A stretch of 64,000 nt of DNA from the NCBI RefSeq assembly GCF_017565645.3, contig NZ_CP086136.1:1564001-1628000 (forward strand), written 5' to 3'. Positions 14,872-23,969 of the stretch are shown here, piece by piece. The position numbers were made by a program, and so were the translations under genes. The notes beneath the pieces are model-generated. The model saw only the letters and a list, made by a program, of their open reading frames with translations. It made no database searches and was not told the origin of the DNA. Origin of the DNA: Bradyrhizobium barranii subsp. barranii (GTDB taxonomy: Bacteria; Pseudomonadota; Alphaproteobacteria; Rhizobiales; Xanthobacteraceae). Position 1 is the first letter of the stretch, and every line of letters begins with the position of its first letter.

Positions 14872-15960
14872 TCAGACGAGATACTTCTTCACCGCCGCCT
14901 CGTCCCAGGCAATCCCGTTACCCGGCTCCTCGCCCGGCAGGGCAAAGCCGTCCTTGATCTGCAATCGTGTCGCCAGCACCGCGTCGGCCCAGTCGACATA
15001 TTCCAGCCAGTGCGCGGTCGGCGTCACGCAGAGCAGGTGCGCGCTCACTTCCGAGAACAGGTGCGTCGACATCTCGATGCCGGCGGCATGTGCGAGCGCG
15101 GCGGCGCGGAGCCACCCGGTGACGCCGCCGATGCGCTGGACATCGGGCATCACGTAATCGCAGGCCTCCGCGGACAGCGCTGATTGCATCGAGAAGGCGC
15201 TGTCAAAATTCTCGCCGATCTGGACCGGCGTGCGGAGCGCATCCGCAATGCGCGCGTTACCAGCGTAATCGTCGTGGCGGACCGGCTCCTCGATCCAGGT
15301 CAGCCCCTCGTCGTCGAGCATCTCGCCGCGGCGGATGGCCTCGGTGACCGTCAGGGCCTGGTTGTAGTCGCACATCAGCGTGACCTGATCGCCGACGGCC
15401 TTGCGCACCGCGCGCACCACGGCGAGATCCTCCCGCGCATCGGGCCGGCCGACGCGGATCTTTGCGGCGTGAAAACCTTCGGCCAGCAGCTTGTGGGCTT
15501 CGTCCACGGCGGCGCCCGCCGGCATGATGCCGAGCCCCTTCGAATTGTAGGCCCTGACCGGCTTCGGCGCGCCGCCGAGCAGGCGCGCGAGTGGCAAGCC
15601 CTTGCTGCGCGCCAGCGCGTCCCACGCCGCCATGTCGATGCCGGATTGCGCCAGCCGCTGCAGGCCGGCGAGGCCGAGCAGGGTGAAGCGCTGGGTCAGC
15701 TTGCGCTCGATCTCGAACGGCAGCAGCTCGTCGCCGGCAATGAGCTCCGACATTTCCGTGACCATCGCCGTCAGCGGCTTCAAGGCCGAAGGCGTGATCG
15801 AGAACAGATAGGCATGCCCCACCGCGCCCTGGTCGGTCTCGCAGTCGATCAGCACCAGCGGCGCCTTTGCGACCGCGCCGGTCGAGGTCTTGAGCGGCAA
15901 ATTCATCGGCACGATCACGGGGCGCGCATTGAAGCGCCTGATGCGGACGGTCTCGGTCAT
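14872..15960 (-). CDS. mandelate racemase/muconate lactonizing enzyme family protein
   Basis: This is a 362-residue enolase-superfamily protein. The N-terminal cap begins MTETVRIRRFNARPVIVPMN. The barrel carries Lys in HAAKIRVGRPDA, metal ligands in MCDYNQA (Asp), WIEEPV (Glu) and IGENFDS (Glu), and a His-Asp dyad in YVMPDVQRIGG and MSTHLFSE. That set matches the mandelate racemase subgroup, which abstracts a proton alpha to a carboxylate. The substrate is unknown. The ATG at 15960 is preceded by GGAG. The frame is open far upstream but that extension lacks sense. Confidence 0.88.
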   Translation of the reverse strand: MTETVRIRRFNARPVIVPMNLPLKTSTGAVAKAPLVLIDCETDQGAVGHAYLFSITPSALKPLTAMVTEMSELIAGDELLPFEIERKLTQRFTLLGLAGLQRLAQSGIDMAAWDALARSKGLPLARLLGGAPKPVRAYNSKGLGIMPAGAAVDEAHKLLAEGFHAAKIRVGRPDAREDLAVVRAVRKAVGDQVTLMCDYNQALTVTEAIRRGEMLDDEGLTWIEEPVRHDDYAGNARIADALRTPVQIGENFDSAFSMQSALSAEACDYVMPDVQRIGGVTGWLRAAALAHAAGIEMSTHLFSEVSAHLLCVTPTAHWLEYVDWADAVLATRLQIKDGFALPGEEPGNGIAWDEAAVKKYLV

Positions 15961-16155
15961 ATGGAGGATCTCCCGGCGGAGTGAATGCAGGTTCATACCG
16001 ATCTTAAACAATCGCCATGAAACGAAAAGCCATTTGCTGCGACCCACCATGAAATGGGGTTGCGCGGCCTCGCATTTGCGGGCTCTGTGCCGCCGCAAGC
16101 TCTTGCCGCGAATTCCAGGGATTTGCGACAAGATCGCACACGACGGAGCCACAGG

Positions 16156-17718
16156 GTGAAACAAGAGATCTCCGAAGAACAGCGCAAGAGCGGCATCCTC
16201 ACGGGGGCCGTGATCGCCTTGCTCCTGCTCGCTTTGCCGGTCGCGGTGTGGCTGGACCTGACCGACCTCAGCAAGACCGCGCTGCGCCGGCAGGCCGCCG
16301 ACCTCAACTCGGTGATCACGAGCGTGCGCAGCTACTATGCGTCCAACGTCGTCGGCCGCATCCTGGCCAATCCTGATGGCACCACCAGGGTCGTGCACAA
16401 TTACGAATCCGTCCCCGGTGCGATCCCGATCCCGGCGACGCTGTCGCTGGAGCTCGGACGGGTGATCGGCGCGCAGCAGGAGAACATCACCTACCGCTTC
16501 GTCTCGGATTTCCCGTTCCAGAACCGCGCCGCGCACCAGCTCGACAAGTTCGAGAAGGACGCGCTCGACGCGCTTCGCAAGGACCCCGAGCAGAAGATCG
16601 TCGAGACCGAGACCTCGCTGTTCTCCGACAAGGTCCGGCTGGTCGCGCCCGTCACGATGGGCCCGGCCTGCGTCAGCTGCCACAACAGCCACCCCGAGAG
16701 CCCGAAGAAGGACTGGAAGGTCAGTGACATCAGAGGCATCCAGGAGGTGATCATCGCGCAGCCGATCGCCGCCAACATCTTCTCGTTCAAGTTCCTGCTG
16801 GCCTATTTCCTGATCGCCGCGGGCTGCGGCCTGTCGTTCCTCTCGCTCCAGCGCCGACAGGCCGGCCGTATCAAGGGCATGAACAAGGAGCTCGAATCCG
16901 CCAACGACTTCCTGGCTTCGTTGTCGATGAAGATCTCGCGCTACATCCCGCCCCAGGTCTACAAGAGCATCTTCAGCGGCCAGAAGGACGTCACCATCCA
17001 CACCGAGCGCAAGAAGCTCACGATCTTCTTCTCCGACATCCAGAATTTTACGGCGACCGCGGAGCGGCTGCAGCCGGAATTGTTGACCCAGCTCCTCAAC
17101 GAGTATTTCACCGAGATGTCGGCGATCGCCCATGAATATGGCGGCACCATCGACAAGTTCATCGGCGATGCCATGCTGATCTTCTTCGGCGACCCCGAGA
17201 CCAGAGGCGACCGTGCGGACGCTGAGGCCTGCCTCCAGATGGCCTGGCGCATGCAGCAGCGTCTTGCCGAGCTCAATGCGAAGTGGCGCGCCTCCGGCAT
17301 CGAGCAGCCGTTCCGCTCGCGGATGGGCATCAATTCCGGCTATTGCAATGTCGGCAATTTCGGCAGCAGCGACCGCATGGACTACACCATCATCGGTGCC
17401 GAAGCGAACCTCGCCGCGCGCCTGCAATCGATCGCCGAGCCCGGCGGCATCGTGCTGAGCTACGAGACCTTTGCGCTGGTCAGCGACATCGTCCGCGCGC
17501 ACGCGCTGCCCGCGATCACGATGAAGGGCATCAGCCGCGAAATCATTCCCTATTCGGTCGACGCGCTCAACGACGCGGCGGCGGAGCGGAGCGGGGTCAT
17601 CACCGAGCGCGCGCCCGGCCTCGAGCTGTATCTCGACCCTGCCGTGGTGAAGTCAGGCGATGCCGCGCGCGTCCGCTCGCTGCTGGAAAACGCGCTGGCT
17701 TCGCTGAAGCCGGCGTGA
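16156..17718 (+). CDS. membrane adenylate/guanylate cyclase with DUF3365 haem-type sensor
   Basis: The 520-residue protein has an N-terminal helix (GILTGAVIALLLLALPVAVWL), then a periplasmic Tll0287/DUF3365-like sensor with a c-type haem motif CVSCHNSHPE (about residues 173-182). A second helix (FLLAYFLIAAGCGLSF) leads to a class III cyclase domain. Catalytic residues are visible: metal Asp in FFSDIQNFT and GDAMLIFFGD, Lys in IDKFIGD, and DYTIIGAEANLAARL. It probably makes cAMP in response to a redox or gas signal. The GTG start at 16156 has GGAG upstream. Confidence 0.88.
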   Translation: MKQEISEEQRKSGILTGAVIALLLLALPVAVWLDLTDLSKTALRRQAADLNSVITSVRSYYASNVVGRILANPDGTTRVVHNYESVPGAIPIPATLSLELGRVIGAQQENITYRFVSDFPFQNRAAHQLDKFEKDALDALRKDPEQKIVETETSLFSDKVRLVAPVTMGPACVSCHNSHPESPKKDWKVSDIRGIQEVIIAQPIAANIFSFKFLLAYFLIAAGCGLSFLSLQRRQAGRIKGMNKELESANDFLASLSMKISRYIPPQVYKSIFSGQKDVTIHTERKKLTIFFSDIQNFTATAERLQPELLTQLLNEYFTEMSAIAHEYGGTIDKFIGDAMLIFFGDPETRGDRADAEACLQMAWRMQQRLAELNAKWRASGIEQPFRSRMGINSGYCNVGNFGSSDRMDYTIIGAEANLAARLQSIAEPGGIVLSYETFALVSDIVRAHALPAITMKGISREIIPYSVDALNDAAAERSGVITERAPGLELYLDPAVVKSGDAARVRSLLENALASLKPA

Positions 17719-17773
17719 AGGTGCGCGCAGACTTGCGTAGCCGCGTTTCTGATTGAGAGAGTCCCCGTGCGGA

Positions 17774-17950
17774 CCCCTCTCCCTAACCCTCCCCCGCAAG
17801 GGGGGAGGGAACGCATTTGCGCGTGCGGTTGGATTGAGGTGCTGACAATTGGCTTTGGTCCTGTGAACTCATTGAGCTTGTGAGCCCAGCCTTCGCCGCG
17901 CGGCACACTGCGCTCCCTCCCCCCTTGCGGGGGAGGGCGGGGGAGAGGGG
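17774..17950. repeat. palindromic intergenic repeat, family C (copy 1)
   Basis: CCCCTCTCCCTAACCCTCCC at the left is mirrored by GGGAGGGCGGGGGAGAGGGG at the right, with inner hairpins of the type CCCTCCCCCGCAAGGGGGGAG. A second copy at 19412-19572 even shares the flanking TGGCCCAGCAAAAGGTG. Confidence 0.85.
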
Positions 17951-18011
17951 TGGCCCAGCAAAAGGTGCGTGCCTGAACGCCGCGCTGCACCAACCAGCGT
18001 CGACGCGAGAC

Positions 18012-19235
18012 TCACCGCGCCGCCCCTTCCGTGAACGCGGTCTCGATCACATCGCCAAAAGGTTGCCAGGAACGGCCGTCGAACTGGACAAGCCGCATCT
18101 GCTTGATCGGCAGGTAGCTGTTGGGCGAGGTGCTCATCCTGATGTTGGGCAAGGCAACGGAGGGCTGCTGATCCCTCAGCGAAGCCGCCTGACGCATGAT
18201 GTTCTCGCGCGACAGGTCGTCGCCGCATTGCTTCAGCACCTGCGTCAGCGCCTCGGCGGCGCCGTAGCCGTAGACCGCGGCGCTGTTGTTGGTGCTTTCG
18301 ACGTGGTGGTACTTGTCCATGAAGGCGAACCAGTCCTTCATGGCGGGGTCGTTCTTCCATGCGGGGTCGCTCGGATCCTTCAGGAAAGCCGCCGAGATCA
18401 CGCCGGCCGAATTCTCCAGGCCCGCGGGCGCCATCGCGTTAGCGATCGAGGCGGAGGCGTCGTTGACGATGATGACCGGGCGCCATTTGAGCGAGGCCGC
18501 CAGCTTGATCACCTTGGACGCCGTCGACGGCACGCCGAGGAAGACGAAGATGTCGGCGCCGGCGCGCTTGAGGATCGAGACGTGTCCTTCGAGATGCTCA
18601 TCGGCAATGTCGAAGGCGATGTCGACGAGGACGAGGCGGTTCAGGTCGCCGAGACCTTCCTGGATGCCCCTGTAGAGCATGCGTCCGAACTGGTCGTTCT
18701 GCCAGAGCACCACGATCTTCTTCTTGGGGTAATAGGCCTGGATATAGTTGGCATAGATGCGCCCCTCCGACCGGAACGACGGCTGCCAGCCCATGGTCCA
18801 GGGAAACGCCTTGGCCTGGCTCAGCTCCTCGTCGCCGGATGCGACGAACAGCTGCGGGATTCTCTTCTCGTTCAGGTACCAGCGCGTGGCGATATTGCCG
18901 GGCGTGCCGAACGAGCCGAACATCAGGTGCACGTCGTCCTTCTCGACCAGATTGCGCGTCAGCTCCAGCGCGGTGGCCGGATCGGAATTGTCGTCGCGCG
19001 TGATGAAGCGGATCTTGCGGCCGTTGATGCCGCCGCGCGCGTTGACCATGTCGAAATAGGCGGCTTACGCCTGGCCGATGGCGCCGAATTCCGAGAGCGG
19101 TCCCGAATACGGCATGACGTTGCCGATGCGGATTTCATCGCCGCTCGCGGGTTGTTCGGCGTGTTGCTGGGACATCGCGCCAAGCGACGCGATAGCGATC
19201 ATCGAAACGAACAGCATCCTGCCGATGACGCGCAT
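18012..19235 (-). pseudogene. branched-chain amino acid-type ABC binding protein (LivK-like) with nonsense codon
   Basis: The N-terminal part has a signal peptide (MRVIGRMLFVSMIAIASLGA), then IRIGNVMPYSGPLSEFGAIG, and stops at TAA (plus strand 19065-19067). The same frame continues AAYFDMVNARGGINGRKIRF and runs through a complete type I periplasmic binding fold (HLMFGSFGTPGNIATRWYLN) to 18012. GAA to TAA is the likely change. If real, no export-competent full-length protein is made. The gene sits between two copies of repeat family C. Confidence 0.8.
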
Positions 19236-19411
19236 GCTCGATACCTTGATATTGGCCCCTCCAAGAGGTCGGCTCAATCCGCACCAAGTCCGCTTGATCT
19301 ACGTCAAGCGTTTGTCAAAGCTGTGGCTTGATCGCCCGCTTCAAGGCGACGCATCGCGAACGAAACGACAGCCGTGTTGACGGGCCATCAATCGACAGAG
19401 CGTGCCGTGTG

Positions 19412-19572
19412 GCACCCCTCTCCCTAACCCTCCCCCGCAAGGGGGGAGGGAACGCATCTTTCGTTTGGCGAGTGACTCCATTCATTAGCGCGTCGGCGAT
19501 GAGGGCACAGCGTGGCCACGTGCTCCGCTGCGCTCCCTCCCCCCTTGCGGGGGAGGGCGGGGGAGAGGGGTG
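19412..19572. repeat. palindromic intergenic repeat, family C (copy 2)
   Basis: It has the same outer and inner inverted repeats as 17774-17950 in the same orientation, so the two form direct repeats flanking the broken binding-protein gene. Confidence 0.85.
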
Positions 19573-19616
19573 GCCCAGCAAAAGGTGAAAGTCGTCGCGC
19601 CGCCCGCAACGCGCCG

Positions 19617-20549
19617 CTACGGCAGCTCCCGCGCCTCGAGCTGATGCACCAGCAGCAGCGTCGGTTCGGCGAGGCTGTCGCCGGAGCCGTCGAGGCCGAA
19701 GGCGGCGGCGATGCCGTCGCGGCTGCGCATCAGCGTGCTGCGCGGGCAGTGGCCGGCGCCGCAGAGGGTCTTCTTCAAGGTCTCGCCCTGCGCCACGAGG
19801 TTCGCGGGATCGTTCGCGGCCCAGGCCAGCACGATCGGCGCGTCGACGTTGAGGATGCCGGGGAAGACCGACCGCTTGTCGTATTGGGTGGGGTCAGTGC
19901 CAAGATAGGCCTTCTCGCTGTCGCTCGCGTCCTTGCCCGCGCGGTAGATCCCGGACACCAGCACGACGGCGGCGACATCGGCGCGGTCGGTCTGGAATTC
20001 GGGATGCGCCAGCAAGGTGGCGACATGGAAGGCGCCGGCGCCGTAGCCGACCGCGACGATCTCGCGGGCATCGCCATTGAACAGGTCGATATTGCCGTGG
20101 ACCCAGGATAGCGCCGCCGCGACGTCGGTTGCACCCATCGGCCAGGTCGCCGCAGGCGCAAAGCGATAGTTGACGCGCACGCCGATCATGCCGTTGCGCG
20201 CGGCAAAGCACATCGCCTGGTCCTGGACCTCGCGGGACAGGTCCGGCGCGCCGCGATCGCCGGTAAAGGTGTCGCCCCCCACGAACAGCAGCACGGGCCG
20301 GGGCGTATCCGCCTTGGTCTCGCTGCTGGTGGCGACGTCGAGCACATTGGCCTCGCTGTCGCCGTAGCGCAGCCCGCGCGAGAAGGAGATCTGCTCGCAC
20401 AGCCGCGCGGTGCCACCGGCGGTCGTGTCGTTGTCGGTGAGGCCCACCCGGACGAGATTGGACGGCCCCGTGAGCCGCGCCGGCAACGGACCGTGTGCGG
20501 AGGCTGCCGTCATGCCCAGGATGAGAAAGAAAGCGAGATAATTCTTCAT
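19617..20549 (-). CDS. secreted alpha/beta-hydrolase fold protein lacking the serine nucleophile
   Basis: The 310-residue protein starts with a signal peptide (MKNYLAFFLILGMTAASAHG). It shows the BD-FAE/esterase layout: LLFVGGDTFTGDRG near the oxyanion region, GVRVNYRFAPAATWP, AALSWVHGNI and LAWAANDPANL for the acid strand. The nucleophile elbow reads VGYGAGAF, so the usual GxSxG serine is Gly (codon GGC). Unless another residue substitutes, it should not be a classical esterase. It could be a binding or pseudo-enzyme. Confidence 0.75.
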   Translation of the reverse strand: MKNYLAFFLILGMTAASAHGPLPARLTGPSNLVRVGLTDNDTTAGGTARLCEQISFSRGLRYGDSEANVLDVATSSETKADTPRPVLLFVGGDTFTGDRGAPDLSREVQDQAMCFAARNGMIGVRVNYRFAPAATWPMGATDVAAALSWVHGNIDLFNGDAREIVAVGYGAGAFHVATLLAHPEFQTDRADVAAVVLVSGIYRAGKDASDSEKAYLGTDPTQYDKRSVFPGILNVDAPIVLAWAANDPANLVAQGETLKKTLCGAGHCPRSTLMRSRDGIAAAFGLDGSGDSLAEPTLLLVHQLEARELP

Positions 20550-20692
20550 GTTGGTATGTTGGTGCCGGCCCTGCGTGCCCGATATGGGTTCGCGCGTTTG
20601 GCCCGTCTTTTCAATTCGCCTTATTAGTTAGTTGGTCTTGAGGCGATTTCACGGCACCCGGTTTCTTGCCCATGTTCTTGCCCATGCGCGGT

Positions 20693-21208
20693 TCAATTCC
20701 CCGGCTGGAAGGTGCAGTCGGCTCCGCTCCCGTCCTTGCGGCGGATGGCATTGGGGTCGATCGTGCAGCTCAGCTTGCTCAGGCTCTCGAAGTTCGATCC
20801 CGCCGCACCATCGGGCGGAATGCCGGCGAGCGCTTCGGTCGCGAAAATTTCATTGGCCGTCGAGCCGTTCACGGTCCTGCTCTTCTTGCCGAAGGTCAGC
20901 TCGCAATTGCGTAGCGTGATGTCGACATTGCCGGTGCGGCAGACGATTCTGTCCACGGTCACCACGATTGGCTTCTTGTAGGGAATCTCGGCATTGGCGG
21001 CGAACAGCATCGCCACCGCCTTCCTCTCGGCGCCGGTCAGGTCCGGCGACAGCGGCGCGATCACGCCCGCGAGCGCCAGCGCCGTCGAGCCCGAGACTTT
21101 TGCAGGCGTCGCCCCCGAGGCTCCGGCGGCGTTGAAGGCGCCGGCAAAAGCGAGCGCGGCGACGATGCGGGCCCAAATCCTGGATCGGGCCCTTGTCGTG
21201 AATGTCAT
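20693..21208 (-). CDS. secreted hypothetical protein (171 aa)
   Basis: The start MTFTTRARSRIWARIVAALA leads into a signal peptide (AFAGAFNAAGASGA). The mature part contains four Cys (IVCRTG, RNCELTF, KLSCTID, ADCTFQP) that could form disulfides. It ends DCTFQPGN. The ATG at 21208 has GAGAGGAAG about ten bases upstream and lies just beyond the stop of the amine-oxidase gene, so the two are probably co-transcribed. Function unknown. Confidence 0.6.
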   Translation of the reverse strand: MTFTTRARSRIWARIVAALAFAGAFNAAGASGATPAKVSGSTALALAGVIAPLSPDLTGAERKAVAMLFAANAEIPYKKPIVVTVDRIVCRTGNVDITLRNCELTFGKKSRTVNGSTANEIFATEALAGIPPDGAAGSNFESLSKLSCTIDPNAIRRKDGSGADCTFQPGN

Positions 21209-21228
21209 TCGCGTCGCTTCCTCTCCGG

Positions 21229-22851
21229 TCACGGCTTCGCCGCCGCAAGGCGCCCCGAGCCTATGACAGAATTGCTAGTCCGGGCAGTGCCAAGCGCTTC
21301 AGGCTGCTTGTCGATCGCCTTGATGATCGCAGCCGCCGCCGTCTGGCCGGACTGGAGAGCGCCTTCCATGTAACCGAAATAGGCAAAGCAGGTGTGCTCA
21401 CCGGCAAAGAACAGGCGGTCCTCGAAGCCCCTGGCGAGCAGCGGCCCGGCGCGGCAGACCTCGCCGGGGGCGGGACAGGAATAGCCGGCGGCGGTCCATT
21501 CGTCGCGCGGCCAGGCCATGAACTCCGGTTGATCGGCCAGATGCGCGACATAGCCCTTGTAGACGCTGCCGATCTGCTGCGCGTAGAACGCGTCGACCTG
21601 CGTCTGGTCACCGGGCCGGTAGTGCTTGAGAGCTTCCGCCGCGACGTCGGCGCCGGCGAACAGGCTGAGCTCGACCGGGTGCTCCGGCGGGGCGATCTGG
21701 TTGTCCGTCCCTTCCCAGGTGACACCGAACTGGTTCGAGATGGCGGTTGGGGCGAGGCCCTCGCCGATCCAGAAGCGCTTCTTGAGCGGGCTGAGATATT
21801 TCACCGCCGTCCCCATCGTGACGTAGTAGTCGTGCGGCAGGTGGGGCGTGATCGTGATCTTGGCGTTGGGTGAGTCCGGCCACAGGCTCGGGGGTATCGC
21901 GAGCACGGCATAATCGGCGGCGAAGGGCGCGCGTGCCGTTCCGTTGCCGCAGGGGCTGAATTCCAGGGTCACTCCTTCGCTGTCGATGCGGATGGCGCGC
22001 ACCGGCGTCGACAGGTTGGTGCTGGCGCCCTTGTCCTCGATGTCCTGCGCGAGACGAATGGCGAGCTCCTGATTACCTTCCGAGCAGCGCAAAGTCTCGG
22101 TCTGGGTGAAGAAGGCGTCGATCTGGTCCTTCATCCGTCCGCCCGCGACGACGGCCAGATTAGCAAGAAGGCTCTGCTTGGTGGTCGGCTGGCCGGCGTC
22201 GTTGGAGAACTGCTCCTCCATGGCGTGCTTGGTGAGCTTCGAGCAGTCGAGGCTGGCGATCCACTCCGCAATCGTCCTGGCGTCGAGCTTCCTTGCACCC
22301 TTGGCGCGCCAGGGCTTGTCAGGCTTGACCCGGCCGGCCCACCGGCTGAGCTTGCCGAAAGCGTCGTCCATCTCGTGATAGACCCGCTTCATCTGGCCGT
22401 CGGAGAGCTTGTGGCCGTCGAGAAACACCGGCATGTCGAGCTCGAGCGCGTCGAAATTGGTGTCCGAGGTGATGACGGAGAGGCCGAGCTCGAACCGCTT
22501 GGCATATTTCAGCCAGAGCGGATGGTTGTAGCCGATCAGCTCGCCGCCGGCCTCGACGATCCCGCTCGGCTTCTTCTTGCTGAGAACGCGGCCGCCGAAG
22601 CGGTCGCGGGCCTCGAACAGCGTCACCTCGCAATGCGCGACGAGCTCGGAGGCCGCCATCAGGCCGGCGAAGCCGCCGCCGATGATCGCGACTTTCGGGC
22701 GTCGCACCGCCAGCGCGCGGAGCGCGGTGGGTGAGCGGATCGTGGGTGGGGTGGGTTGAAGGGCGAGCTTGTCCTTGACCCGCCGCTGGCGCTCCGCCCC
22801 CGAAATCCTGGGCCCGTAACGCCGGTGCAGCCGCGCAAACAGCGAACGCAT
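21229..22851 (-). CDS. FAD-dependent amine oxidase (flavin monoamine oxidase family)
   Basis: The 540-residue protein has the Rossmann FAD motif VAIIGGGFAGLMAASELVAH (around residue 54), then the amine-oxidase motif FEARDRFGGRVLS, and the C-terminal FAD signature LFFAGEHTCFAYFGYMEGAL. It should oxidise an amine with O2 to an aldehyde or imine plus H2O2; the substrate is unknown. No signal peptide is visible; the N-terminus is basic. The 330 bp upstream (22852-23179) contains a GC-rich inverted repeat near 23098-23132 but no gene. Confidence 0.87.
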   Translation of the reverse strand: MRSLFARLHRRYGPRISGAERQRRVKDKLALQPTPPTIRSPTALRALAVRRPKVAIIGGGFAGLMAASELVAHCEVTLFEARDRFGGRVLSKKKPSGIVEAGGELIGYNHPLWLKYAKRFELGLSVITSDTNFDALELDMPVFLDGHKLSDGQMKRVYHEMDDAFGKLSRWAGRVKPDKPWRAKGARKLDARTIAEWIASLDCSKLTKHAMEEQFSNDAGQPTTKQSLLANLAVVAGGRMKDQIDAFFTQTETLRCSEGNQELAIRLAQDIEDKGASTNLSTPVRAIRIDSEGVTLEFSPCGNGTARAPFAADYAVLAIPPSLWPDSPNAKITITPHLPHDYYVTMGTAVKYLSPLKKRFWIGEGLAPTAISNQFGVTWEGTDNQIAPPEHPVELSLFAGADVAAEALKHYRPGDQTQVDAFYAQQIGSVYKGYVAHLADQPEFMAWPRDEWTAAGYSCPAPGEVCRAGPLLARGFEDRLFFAGEHTCFAYFGYMEGALQSGQTAAAAIIKAIDKQPEALGTARTSNSVIGSGRLAAAKP

Positions 22852-23179
22852 CGCGAGCTTCCCTTGAAAATGTCTTCTGCCGGGACGGCGCCGTGCCGCG
22901 CCCTGAAATGCTGCAACATCGGTTAAAAATAGACCGGCTGATAGAAGCGAGATTAACTTACAATCTTGCGGAGAGTCGAGTGGCGGCTTCTCTTCCGCCC
23001 GAAATCTTGCCCCAGGCCCGCAATTGAAGGGAAAATCCGCGAACCGCGCGGCGATTGCGTGGCGCGGCTGTTTTGGTCCGACGTGTCAAACATTTGGGGC
23101 GCGCGACCGCGGCCGCATGCCGGCCGCGCGTTCTACTGTGCATGGGGTTGTTTTCGCAATTTTAGTTTTGGACCGGCCG

Positions 23180-23749
23180 TTACACCCGCTGCATCGTCCG
23201 GAAGGTGATGGAATAGCGGCGTGCCTCGACCGGCGGGATGCTGTGCTCCCATTGCGAGCGCGCCTCGCGGTCCATCAGGTAGAGCGAGCGCGGCAGGGCT
23301 TCGAGCGCGTGGCGCTCCCATTTGTCGCCGCTGCGGCGGCGGAAGCGGAATCTGCACGGTGAGCCCAGCGACAGGCCGAGGATCTCCTTGAAATGCGGCT
23401 TGTCGCGGTGCCAGCCGATGCCGACGCCGGTGTCATATTCGGTGCAGAGCACCTGCCGGACGCTGCCGGCGGCGAGGCCCGCCCAGGCCTCGACCTGCCG
23501 CGCGACGGGCAGGACCCAGTCCGGGATCGGCTCGGCCTCGGCCAGCCGTTGCAGCGAATAGTCATAGCGATAGCCGAACGACGCCACCCGGCGGTTGCCC
23601 TCGAAGGCGCCGAACTGGAAGCGCTGCAGCGGCAATGCTGCGATGCGGCCGATCAAGTCCTGCTCGACGGCGGCCTCGACGAAGTCATCGGTATAGCGAA
23701 GCCCGGCAGGACCGGCTTGCGGTTCGGCGAACAGACCAAGTTGCGTCAT
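23180..23749 (-). CDS. AlkB-like Fe(II)/2-oxoglutarate dioxygenase
   Basis: The 189-residue protein begins MTQLGLFAEPQAGPAGLRYT. The dioxygenase core is complete: GIGWHRDKPHF (HxD iron ligands), QWEHSIPPVEARRYSITFR (distal His and the 2-oxoglutarate-binding Arg pair). GSPCRFRFRRR fits the substrate side. It probably removes alkyl lesions from nucleic acids. The start at 23749 is preferred by family alignment, with 23758 as an in-frame alternative. It diverges from the small membrane gene at 23829. Confidence 0.85.
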   Translation of the reverse strand: MTQLGLFAEPQAGPAGLRYTDDFVEAAVEQDLIGRIAALPLQRFQFGAFEGNRRVASFGYRYDYSLQRLAEAEPIPDWVLPVARQVEAWAGLAAGSVRQVLCTEYDTGVGIGWHRDKPHFKEILGLSLGSPCRFRFRRRSGDKWERHALEALPRSLYLMDREARSQWEHSIPPVEARRYSITFRTMQRV

Positions 23750-23828
23750 TCCTCGCATTTCCGTGATGGAACCTATTGGCGGCTGAAGCGACTTACATAG
23801 GACACGGAAAAAAACGTGCGAGGCTGTC

Positions 23829-23969
23829 ATGGCAGAGAAGCATACCGCCGATCCGGCAGAGATCATGCGGGCGACTGGTCATCCTGAGCTGGAATATGCC
23901 GCCGGCTGGACCATCGCCGGTCTGGTCACCATCGGCACCATCGTCGCCGCCTGGGTGTTCGCGATCTAG
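23829..23969 (+). CDS. 46-aa single-helix membrane protein
   Basis: ATG at 23829 has GAGG five to six bases upstream. The product has a charged, cytoplasmic-looking N-terminus (MAEKHTADPAEIMRATGHPE) and a single helix (WTIAGLVTIGTIVAAWVFAI) that ends the protein. Its TAG stop overlaps the TAG of the convergent histidine kinase gene in a shared CTAG (23966-23969). Function unknown. Confidence 0.6.
   Translation: MAEKHTADPAEIMRATGHPELEYAAGWTIAGLVTIGTIVAAWVFAI

Noticed and set aside
15961-17502. Upstream extension (over 500 codons) of the mandelate racemase-type frame
   Set aside because: It runs antisense through the cyclase gene. The family start and ribosome site are at 15960.
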